A stretch of DNA of 25,087 bases, from the NCBI GenBank assembly GCA_964444385.1, contig CAYUHD010000015.1:1-25087 (forward strand). The letters are read 5' to 3'. Every line of letters begins with the position of its first letter. The stretch's first letter is position 1. The notes below the pieces were generated by a model that was not told the DNA's origin, ran no database searches, and worked only from the letters and a program-made list of their open reading frames with translations. Both the position numbers and the translations under genes were made by a program. Of this stretch, positions 1-6,110 are shown piece by piece. Origin of the DNA: D2472 sp964444385 (lineage in GTDB: Bacteria; Pseudomonadota; Gammaproteobacteria; Magnimaribacterales; D2472).

Positions 1-345
1 CGGAGCCCCAGCAATAACTTTCTTTTGATTAGGCCAAATAACAAACCAAACATTTGCAGCCATAACAGTCCCCATTAATGTTCCAAGCACTATCCCAATA
101 TTTACAGTAATACTGAGCCAATATAAAAGATATAAACCAGTGAAGAATGTGAATGCTGCAGCCCATCTAAAATAAAATAACGCATTTGGGACTAGTTTTT
201 GAACTACGTCAGATTTAGCCGAAGCTTCTGATTCTTTAAAATACTCTGTCTGGACAAAATTAAAATAATAAAGTAGGCCTATCCAAAGTACACCGAAAAG
301 AATGTGAGCAAATCTGATTAGCACTGTTCCAAGATACGCTTCCAT
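1..345 (-). CDS. Urate-oxidase N-terminal-domain-like membrane protein (partial, 5' part only)
   Basis: The first 115 codons are inside the window and the reading frame stays open to base 1, so the C-terminus is missing. The start is ATG at 345, preceded by AGGAG with a 7-nt spacing. The visible protein has a first hydrophobic helix (about residues 8-28, containing RFAHILFGVLWIG), a soluble stretch rich in Glu/Lys/Ser, and two further hydrophobic segments (about residues 55-75 and 78-100). It ends in NVWFVIWPNQKK. This pattern matches the integral-membrane Urate_ox_N/PuuD-like family (COG3748-type). In that family some members are fused to a cytochrome c domain and act on urate, while many short ones have no known function. 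Whether a cytochrome domain follows cannot be seen. It lies downstream of groEL on the same strand but behind a strong terminator, so it is probably its own transcript. Family call fairly secure, function not. Confidence 0.7.
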   Translation of the reverse strand, partial: MEAYLGTVLIRFAHILFGVLWIGLLYYFNFVQTEYFKESEASAKSDVVQKLVPNALFYFRWAAAFTFFTGLYLLYWLSITVNIGIVLGTLMGTVMAANVWFVIWPNQKKVIAGAP

Positions 346-382
346 ATTTAAACTCCTAAAAATTAAAGTTGTGATTCAAATA

Positions 383-388
383 ATTATA
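383..388 (-). promoter_or_regulatory. Possible -10 element for the membrane protein at 1-345
   Basis: Read on the minus strand this is a perfect TATAAT, 37 nt upstream of the ATG at 345 and just downstream of the groEL terminator. No -35 box is recognisable at the usual distance, because that position falls in the terminator hairpin. In AT-rich DNA a lone TATAAT is weak evidence. The need for a separate promoter behind the terminator is the main argument for it. Confidence 0.3.
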
Positions 389-396
389 TATCTTGC

Positions 397-431
397 AAAA
401 AAAAACGGGGAATAAACCCCGTTTTTTTTTT
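397..431 (-). terminator. Rho-independent terminator after groEL
   Basis: A GC-only stem (CGGGG at 406-410 pairing with CCCCG at 417-421, loop of 6 nt) is flanked by a run of A on the left (397-405) and T on the right (422-431). Read on the minus strand it gives a hairpin followed by a run of U, starting 17 nt after the groEL stop codon. The A and T tracts on both sides can extend the stem and would also make it work in the other direction. It is the only clear intrinsic terminator in the window and separates groESL from the next co-directional gene. Confidence 0.9.
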
Positions 432-447
432 AAAACTTAGAAATGGA

Positions 448-2097
448 TTACATCATACCTGGCATTCCGCCCATTCCGCCCATTCCGCCCATATCAGGCA
501 TTGCAGGAGCAGATTCTTCTTTTGGCTTATCAGTAACCATAGCTTCTGTGGTAATCATCATACCAGCAACAGAACCAGCAGCTTGTAAAGCAGCTCTAGT
601 AACTTTTGCAGGATCTAATATTCCCATTTCAATCATGTCTCCATATTCTCCATTTGCAGCATTAAAACCAAATGAACCTTCGTTATCTATTACTTTTGCG
701 ATAATTACTGATGATTCTTCTCCTGCATTTTCTGCTATTTGTCTAAGAGGAGTCTCAAATGCCTTGCGTACTATATTAATACCAACATTTTGATCATCAT
801 TATCACCTTTAAGCTCTTTTAGTGACCCAAGAGCTCTTACTAATGCAACTCCGCCTCCAGGCACAATGCCTTCCTTTACAGCTGCTCTAGTAGAATGAAG
901 AGCATCCTCCACTCTTGCTTTTTTCTCTTTCATCTCTATTTCTGATCCAGCCCCTACTTTAATAACAGCGACTCCGCCAGCTAACTTAGCTACACGTTCT
1001 TGAAGTTTTTCTCTATCATAATCTGAGGAAGTATCTTCTACTTGAGTTCTAATTTGATTAACTCGCGCTTTTATTGCTTTTTCATCTCCTGATCCATCTA
1101 CAATAGTCGTATTATCTTTATCTAACGATACTCTTTTAGCTGAACCTAAATCTTCAACAGTCGCTCCTTCCAGAGATAAACCAACTTCTTCAGAAATAAC
1201 AGTTCCTCCAGTTAAAATAGCAATATCTTCTAGCATGGCTTTTCTTCTATCACCAAAACCTGGTGCCTTACATGCAGCCGCCTTTACAGTACCTCTAAGA
1301 TTATTAACAACTAGTGTTGCTAAAGCTTCGCCTTCAATGTCCTCTGCAATTATTAATAAAGGCCTTCCTGCCTTAGCTACTGATTCAAGCAAAGGAAGCA
1401 TGTCCCTAATGTTTGAGATTTTCTTATCATGCAAAAGAATGAATGGGTTCTCAAGCTCAGATGTCATGTTATCTTGGTTGGTAACAAAATAAGGTGATAG
1501 ATAACCTCTATCAAATTGCATACCCTCAACAACATCAAGCTCATTATCTATTCCATTACCTTCTTCAACAGTAATAACGCCCTCTTTTCCGACTTTTTCC
1601 ATGGCTTCAGCAATGATCCCACCTACATCTTTATCTCCATTAGCAGAAATAGTTCCAACTTGTGAAATAGTATTATCATCTGAACACGGAACACTCAATT
1701 TCTCTACAAATTCAACTGCAGCTGATATTGCTTTATCAATACCTCTCTTCAAATCCATTGGATTCATTCCTGCTGCAACAGATTTGTGACCTTCATTAAC
1801 TATAGATTGAGCAAGCACTGTTGCTGTTGTTGTTCCGTCTCCAGCCTCGTCAGAAGTTTGCGAAGAAACCTGTTTGACCATTTGGGCGCCCATATTTTCA
1901 AACTTATCTTCTAGCTCAATCTCTTTGGCTACTGAAACACCATCTTTAGTAACAGTTGGGGCGCCGAAAGATTTATCTAAAACAACATTTCTACCCTTAG
2001 GACCTAAGGTTACTTTAACTGCATCTGCAAGAATATTAACGCCTTGAAGCATTTTAACTCTTGCGGAATCTCCAAATTTTACATCTTTAGCTGACAT
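448..2097 (-). CDS. groEL: Chaperonin GroEL (Hsp60, large subunit)
   Basis: The 549-residue protein has the normal length for bacterial GroEL, the ATP-driven double-ring folding chamber of the cytoplasm. The N-terminal equatorial domain carries LGPKGRNVVLDKSFG (about 31-45), the ATP-binding Asp52 in KDG, and the AGDGTTTATVL motif around Asp87. The intermediate-domain motif VPGGGVAL is present, and the C-terminus is the typical flexible Gly-Gly-Met tail (GGMGGMGGM). The start codon has an AGGAGAG ribosome-binding site 7 nt upstream. It follows groES by 29 nt and is surely co-transcribed with it. A strong terminator follows the stop. Nothing unusual is seen in the protein. It is a single complete copy, and nothing suggests a specialised paralogue. 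Confidence 0.98.
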   Translation of the reverse strand: MSAKDVKFGDSARVKMLQGVNILADAVKVTLGPKGRNVVLDKSFGAPTVTKDGVSVAKEIELEDKFENMGAQMVKQVSSQTSDEAGDGTTTATVLAQSIVNEGHKSVAAGMNPMDLKRGIDKAISAAVEFVEKLSVPCSDDNTISQVGTISANGDKDVGGIIAEAMEKVGKEGVITVEEGNGIDNELDVVEGMQFDRGYLSPYFVTNQDNMTSELENPFILLHDKKISNIRDMLPLLESVAKAGRPLLIIAEDIEGEALATLVVNNLRGTVKAAACKAPGFGDRRKAMLEDIAILTGGTVISEEVGLSLEGATVEDLGSAKRVSLDKDNTTIVDGSGDEKAIKARVNQIRTQVEDTSSDYDREKLQERVAKLAGGVAVIKVGAGSEIEMKEKKARVEDALHSTRAAVKEGIVPGGGVALVRALGSLKELKGDNDDQNVGINIVRKAFETPLRQIAENAGEESSVIIAKVIDNEGSFGFNAANGEYGDMIEMGILDPAKVTRAALQAAGSVAGMMITTEAMVTDKPKEESAPAMPDMGGMGGMGGMPGMM

Positions 2098-2126
2098 ATC
2101 TTTTCTCTCCTTATTATTTGTATTGT

Positions 2127-2414
2127 TTAACTGAAAATACCGTAAATATCGCTCTCGCTAAGGATTAGATATTCATCGCCATCTATTTTTACTTCATTGC
2201 CGCCATATTGACCAAATATCACTAAGTCGCCAACTTTGACCCCCATTGAAGCAATTTCTCCATTATCCTGTCTTTTTCCAGGCCCTACAGCAACAACTTC
2301 ACCTTGAGAGGGTTTTTCTGCAGCTGAGCCAGGCAAAACAATGCCGCCAGGTGTGGTCTGTTCTTCGTCTGTTCTTTTAACTAAAACTTTATCGTGTAAA
2401 GGTTTCAATTTCAT
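2127..2414 (-). CDS. groES: Co-chaperonin GroES
   Basis: The protein has 95 residues from the ATG at 2414 (MKLKPLHDKV). The open frame extends nine codons further upstream, but this start fits the family length. It also has a strong AGGAGA ribosome-binding site at 2421-2426, 6 nt before the ATG, so the longer version is rejected. The mobile loop that docks on GroEL is visible at about residues 16-32 (EEQTTPGGIVLPGSA), followed by the roof region and the beta-barrel core. GroES caps the GroEL ring during the folding cycle. It is the first gene of the groESL operon and has its own leader with a heat-shock-like promoter. Confidence 0.97.
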   Translation of the reverse strand: MKLKPLHDKVLVKRTDEEQTTPGGIVLPGSAAEKPSQGEVVAVGPGKRQDNGEIASMGVKVGDLVIFGQYGGNEVKIDGDEYLILSESDIYGIFS

Positions 2415-2443
2415 TACAAATCTCCTGCTTAAAATTAACAAAA

Positions 2444-2468
2444 ATCCTTATAAATAAAGGATAAGGAT
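2444..2468. promoter_or_regulatory. Inverted repeat in the groES leader (possible operator or RNA hairpin)
   Basis: A perfect 8-bp inverted repeat, ATCCTTAT (2444-2451) and ATAAGGAT (2461-2468), is separated by exactly 9 nt. The geometry (short arms, 9-nt spacer, near the transcription start of groES) resembles the CIRCE operator bound by HrcA. The sequence is different from CIRCE, whose arms are TTAGCACTC/GAGTGCTAA. It could be a different operator, a leader hairpin, or chance in AT-rich DNA. Confidence 0.4.
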
Positions 2469-2496
2469 AATGTAGGGCTTAAAAATATTAATTCAA
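2467..2496 (-). promoter_or_regulatory. Candidate groESL promoter (sigma-32-like, overlapping a sigma-70-like match)
   Basis: On the minus strand a -35-like TTGAA (2492-2496) is followed after 14 nt by CCCTACATTAT (2467-2477). This is close to the sigma-32 pattern of TTGAA then CCCCAT. The same bases can be read as a sigma-70-type TTGAAT, 16 nt, TACATT. The -35 part overlaps the TGA stop codon of the upstream vanZ-like gene. The predicted start of transcription would fall at the inverted repeat at 2444-2468. Heat-shock control of groESL by sigma-32 is normal in gammaproteobacteria, which supports but does not prove the reading. Confidence 0.45.
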
Positions 2497-2843
2497 TACT
2501 TTGGATATAAATCTTTAAAGAAATTTATAAAAAGAATTCCTGCTAAAATTCCTGCGAAATCTGCAAAAATGTCTAAAAATTCAAAAGATCGATAAGGTAT
2601 ATATATCTGCACTATCTCAATCAAAATTCCGTAGCCGAGGACTATAACATAAAGCAAGAATTCCTTGTGGATAATTCTACTAAGCCATGTAACAAGTGTT
2701 AAATAAAAAAAGCAACCAAGATGAAGTAATTTATCATTGAGATTTGTTGAAGACTCAACATCAATCTCTTGAACTGCAAGAATAGAAATTAATGAAACAG
2801 AAATACCAAGAATAATTCTGAAACTAACTTGGATTATCCACAT
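2493..2843 (-). CDS. VanZ-like membrane protein
   Basis: This 116-residue protein has about four hydrophobic segments. The VanZ-family pattern is visible: NDKLLHLGCFFYL (about 36-48), a GYGILIEIVQ helix, then the acidic SFEFLDIFADFAGILAG segment. VanZ of enterococci affects teicoplanin sensitivity, but most members in Gram-negative bacteria have no assigned role. It begins inside the 3' end of ampG (20-nt overlap), which suggests translational coupling. Together with ampD and ampG upstream, this makes a cell-envelope role plausible (inference only). The start is the first ATG in the frame and no better one is available. Length is at the short end for the family but complete in its core. Confidence 0.8.
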   Translation of the reverse strand: MWIIQVSFRIILGISVSLISILAVQEIDVESSTNLNDKLLHLGCFFYLTLVTWLSRIIHKEFLLYVIVLGYGILIEIVQIYIPYRSFEFLDIFADFAGILAGILFINFFKDLYPKY

Positions 2844-4068
2844 AGGTCTTTTTATAGAGAATAATAAGTAATAACGCAGGAATGGACATAGCGGTTGTGG
2901 TATAGAAAAAGTACGTCCAACCCGTTTGCAAAGATGTAATCGAAATATAATAATCTGCCAAAATACCAGAGAAACCGCTAAAAAATTTTCCTGGAAGCAT
3001 CATAAATGATGTCAACATTGCGTATTGCACAGCAGTGAATTTTTTTGAAACTAGACTGGTTAAAAAAGCAATATTCACGGTACCAACCAACCCTGCCGCA
3101 AAGCTATCTAAACCGACTATCAAAGACAATAAGGAAAGATTTGCTTCTGAACTTGCAACAAAGGCAAAGAATAAATTTGTAATTAAAACACAAATACCTC
3201 CAAATAGAAGTGCGTTAAATAAAGAGATTCTTTTTATCAAAAACCCTCCAGTAAAAAATCCAATAATAGATCCAAAGAGAGCGATAGTTTTTACGAGAGC
3301 TCCTATTTCTGTTTTTGAAAAACCTAAATCTAAATAAAAAGGCATTGCCATAGGGCCCATAACAATATCAGTTAGTCTATAAGTAGAAATAATTAAAAGT
3401 AACAAGGCCGCTGCCCATAAACCAAAGCGACTAAAGAAATCTTTCGTTGCCCCAATGAGAGCTTCATCAAACCTTAAAATAGCAATCTCATGATTATGCG
3501 GCTCATGACACATCAAAGCACCCGCAGACCCTATCAACATTAAAAAACCCATAAATTGATATACATAAGCCCAATCTAATACATCGGCAAAAATTAATGC
3601 CATAGATGTTGCAACAAGAATTGCAACTCTATATCCAAATTGATAGCTGGCTGCTAAATTCCCTTGTTCTTTTGCATCCCCGATCTCAATTCTCAAAGCA
3701 TCAATAGCAATATCTTGTATTGAGCCAAAAAAAGCTGCAAAAAATGCAAACAGTGCCAAAAATTTAATATTTTGGAGCGGATCTATGAAACTCATGCCAA
3801 TTAAAGAAAGAAATATCATAAATTGTGAAAAAAAAATCCAACCTCTTCTTTTTCCAAAAACTCCAAATACAGGTATGGAGTACCTATCAACAAATGGTGC
3901 CCACAAAAATTTCAATGAATATGTCAAAACTAACCATGCAAAGAAACCAATTTCAGTTAAAGAAATTCCAACATCCCTAAGCCATGCTGTGAGCGTAGAA
4001 AAGACAAGCATGTATGGGAGACCAGAAGCGAAACCTAGCAATAAAATTCCAAAAAACTTTCTTCTCAT
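2824..4068 (-). CDS. ampG: AmpG-type muropeptide permease (MFS)
   Basis: This 414-residue major-facilitator protein has about 12 membrane segments. The N-terminus reads GILLLGFASGLPYMLVFSTL, followed by TAWLRDVGISLTEIGFF and WAPFVDRY. These are hallmarks of AmpG, which imports GlcNAc-anhydroMurNAc peptides from the periplasm for cell-wall recycling. A basic KRRGW loop and an IQDIAIDALRIE helix are also family features. Its ATG overlaps the ampD stop codon (ATGA), so it is coupled to the gene for the amidase that processes its cargo. An alternative reading as a broader AmpG-like MFS or acetyl-CoA-transporter-like protein is possible, but the ampD neighbour favours AmpG. Confidence 0.9.
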   Translation of the reverse strand: MRRKFFGILLLGFASGLPYMLVFSTLTAWLRDVGISLTEIGFFAWLVLTYSLKFLWAPFVDRYSIPVFGVFGKRRGWIFFSQFMIFLSLIGMSFIDPLQNIKFLALFAFFAAFFGSIQDIAIDALRIEIGDAKEQGNLAASYQFGYRVAILVATSMALIFADVLDWAYVYQFMGFLMLIGSAGALMCHEPHNHEIAILRFDEALIGATKDFFSRFGLWAAALLLLIISTYRLTDIVMGPMAMPFYLDLGFSKTEIGALVKTIALFGSIIGFFTGGFLIKRISLFNALLFGGICVLITNLFFAFVASSEANLSLLSLIVGLDSFAAGLVGTVNIAFLTSLVSKKFTAVQYAMLTSFMMLPGKFFSGFSGILADYYISITSLQTGWTYFFYTTTAMSIPALLLIILYKKTYVDNPS

Positions 4069-4601
4069 AACATAGATTTTAATAAATCCCAGTCAAAATA
4101 TGGCCCAGGATCAGTTTTTCTTCCAGGTGCTATATCAGCATGGCCAACAATATTTTTCTTACTGATTTTTAAATCATGAGATAAAAAATGAATTAGCCTG
4201 GACAAAGACTGGTATTGTTCTGGTTCAAATTCCTCTTCATCACAACCCTCCAGCTCAATACCTATTGAAAAATCATTACAATCTTCACGTCCTGAATAAT
4301 TAGATATACCTGCATGCCAAGCTCTTTTATGGATAGGTACAAACTGAATTAAGTTTCCTTGACGAGTAACTAAAAAATGGGAAGAAACTTTAAGATCTTG
4401 AATTGACCTAAGAAAATCGTCTTTACCGGGCTCCAATTTGTTTAAAAAAAGATCTTTTATTAATTGAGTGTTGTAATTCCCAGCTGGGAGACTGATAGCG
4501 TGAATGACCAATAAATCAACATTAGTATTTTCTGGCCTCTCATCAAAGTTAGGTGATGGGCAAAATTCTGCGCCATCAATTATGCCATTTACAACTATCA
4601 T
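4065..4601 (-). CDS. ampD: 1,6-anhydro-N-acetylmuramyl-L-alanine amidase AmpD
   Basis: This cytoplasmic zinc amidase cleaves the peptide from anhydromuropeptides imported by AmpG. The protein has 178 residues and no signal peptide. Zinc ligands are visible at His34 (VIHAIS), His154 (GHADIAPG) and Asp164 (KTDPGP), with Glu116 in SIGIELEG and Lys162 as catalytic-site residues. The numbering coincides with that of the enterobacterial enzyme. One oddity is that the residue after His34 is Ala, where AmpD proteins I know have Asn (HNIS). The next gene, ampG, overlaps by 4 nt. The start ATG has an A-rich run but no clear Shine-Dalgarno sequence. A 70-nt gap separates it from ispH, in which I see no convincing promoter. 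Confidence 0.93.
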   Translation of the reverse strand: MIVVNGIIDGAEFCPSPNFDERPENTNVDLLVIHAISLPAGNYNTQLIKDLFLNKLEPGKDDFLRSIQDLKVSSHFLVTRQGNLIQFVPIHKRAWHAGISNYSGREDCNDFSIGIELEGCDEEEFEPEQYQSLSRLIHFLSHDLKISKKNIVGHADIAPGRKTDPGPYFDWDLLKSML

Positions 4602-4671
4602 ATTTTTTTTCTAGACATGGAAGTAGTGTAATAGATGATTTTTCAGACATAAAATTTTTTTACACTTAAAA

Positions 4672-5613
4672 TCAACGAAGTTCTGGTGGCAATCTAAAAT
4701 AAATATTTTCTTTATTTTCTCCTAATTCTTCAGCAACACCATTTAATTCTGAGATGATAGCTTGGACAACATTCTCAACGATTGATTCTGGAGCGGATGC
4801 TCCAGCTGTTATGCCAATACTTTTATATTTTGATAATGTCTCAAAATCTAACTCCTCCGTGTCATCAATTAAGATTGAACTAGCACCGCATTTTTCAGCC
4901 AATTCTTTTAGGCGGTTTGAATTAGAGCTATTTCTTGAACCTATAACAATAATAAATTCACTTTCTAATGCAAGCTGTTTCACTGCATCTTGTCTATTTT
5001 GAGTTGCATAACAAATATCATCGCTCTTTGGCTTAAGAATCTGAGGAAATCTTTTGTATAAGATTTCTACTATAGATATAGTGTCGTCAAGACTAAGGGT
5101 TGTTTGAGTAACATATGCTAGATTTTCAGGTTGCGAGACTTCCAGCGATTTAGTTTCTTCCTCATTTTGAACAAGGTAAATATTACTATTTTTATCTACA
5201 GGGTTATGTCTTCCCAATGTGCCCTCAACTTCTGGGTGCCCTTCATGACCAATTAAAATAATATCTCTTCCGGCTCTAACATGACGCTGAACCTCATTAT
5301 GTACCTTGGTGACAAGTGGGCATGTTGCATCAAATGAGAGCAAGTTAAATGCTGTTGCTTCTTTTTCTACTTTCGCAGATACGCCATGAGCACTAAAAAT
5401 GACATGAGAGGATTGTGGTACTTCGCTGAGCTCATCAACAAAAATGACACCCTTAGATTTTAATTCTTCAACTACAGTCTTATTGTGAACAACCTCATGT
5501 CGCACATAGACGGGAGGTCCAAATTTTTTTATGACTTGATTAACTATGTCGATTGCCCGATCAACACCAGCACAAAATCCTCTAGGGTTAGCTAACAAAA
5601 CTTTGGTCTTCAT
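4672..5613 (-). CDS. ispH: 4-hydroxy-3-methylbut-2-enyl diphosphate reductase IspH
   Basis: IspH is the last enzyme of the MEP isoprenoid pathway, an iron-sulfur reductase making IPP and DMAPP. The 313-residue protein has the three cluster cysteines at Cys14 (NPRGFCAGVDRA), Cys98 (DATCPLVTKVH) and Cys201 (DDICYATQNRQ). It also has the substrate-binding motifs VVHN, SAHGVS and GHEGHPEVEGT. The C-terminal region contains the GSRNSSNSNRL and ITAGASAPE motifs typical of the family. Its ATG overlaps the lspA stop (ATGA). In many gammaproteobacteria fkpB lies between lspA and ispH, but here the two are fused end to end without it. Confidence 0.97.
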   Translation of the reverse strand: MKTKVLLANPRGFCAGVDRAIDIVNQVIKKFGPPVYVRHEVVHNKTVVEELKSKGVIFVDELSEVPQSSHVIFSAHGVSAKVEKEATAFNLLSFDATCPLVTKVHNEVQRHVRAGRDIILIGHEGHPEVEGTLGRHNPVDKNSNIYLVQNEEETKSLEVSQPENLAYVTQTTLSLDDTISIVEILYKRFPQILKPKSDDICYATQNRQDAVKQLALESEFIIVIGSRNSSNSNRLKELAEKCGASSILIDDTEELDFETLSKYKSIGITAGASAPESIVENVVQAIISELNGVAEELGENKENIYFRLPPELR

Positions 5614-6110
5614 CGTGATCTATTATGAAAAAATTGTTTCAACTCTATAAAGAAAAATAATGCGGCTCCAATAGTAATAAATGCATCAGCAAAATTAAAA
5701 ATAAAGAATGATGTATTCCCAATATGAAAAAACAAAAAATCAGTCACCACCCCATCTGGTAATCTATCAATGATATTTCCAAGTGCTCCAGAAATAATCA
5801 AGATTAAAGAAATACGATTTTTTGTAGATTCTACATTTTTATATAACGAATGAAGATAGAGCACAATCATTAATCCTATGAGGGATAAACCAAAACTTAG
5901 CATCGTATTATTAAAATCAAAAATGCTAAAAGCTATACCTGAGTTAAAAACTAATAATAAATCTAAAATCGGAATCAAGGGTATGGTCTGGCCAAGTTCT
6001 AAATATTGTTCAGCAAAGAATTTTGTAGCAAGATCAATTACAATTAAAAAAAATATTAAAAAGTAACCTTTTTTTTTATTAAGCAAATCTTCTATCCTCT
6101 CCAGGACCAT
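5610..6110 (-). CDS. lspA: Lipoprotein signal peptidase II
   Basis: This inner-membrane aspartyl protease removes signal peptides from diacylglyceryl-prolipoproteins. The protein has four membrane helices. The catalytic Asp115 lies in SGALGNIIDR and Asp142 in FNFADAF, with the usual 27-residue spacing, and the FNSGIAFS motif is at about 55-62. As given, it starts at ATG 6110, overlaps ileS by 32 nt and has little Shine-Dalgarno match. An in-frame TTG at 6084-6086 has a strong GGAGAGG site (6096-6102) 9 nt upstream. That start would shorten the protein by eight residues to 158 aa, so the true start may be the TTG. The stop overlaps the ispH start. Confidence 0.95.
   Translation of the reverse strand: MVLERIEDLLNKKKGYFLIFFLIVIDLATKFFAEQYLELGQTIPLIPILDLLLVFNSGIAFSIFDFNNTMLSFGLSLIGLMIVLYLHSLYKNVESTKNRISLILIISGALGNIIDRLPDGVVTDFLFFHIGNTSFFIFNFADAFITIGAALFFFIELKQFFHNRSR

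Noticed and set aside
131..138. Idea that the tandem-looking bases near the left edge form a repeat
   Set aside because: On translation the region is an ordinary coding sequence for a membrane protein, and no second copy was seen.
443..793. Plus-strand open frame opposite the groEL 3' end
   Set aside because: It is the antisense of the Gly-Gly-Met tail and apical region of groEL. Its Pro-Ile repeats are just the complement of GGM codons, and it has no ribosome-binding site.
2415..2441. Nine-codon N-terminal extension of GroES
   Set aside because: The family starts at MKLKPLHD, and the strong ribosome-binding site at 2421-2426 lies inside the extension, right before the ATG at 2414.
4602..4671. 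Promoter for ampD in the 70-nt gap after ispH (TTGATT followed by TTATGT after 17 nt)
   Set aside because: The -10 match is poor and the region is so A/T-rich that such matches arise by chance. I see no terminator for ispH there either.
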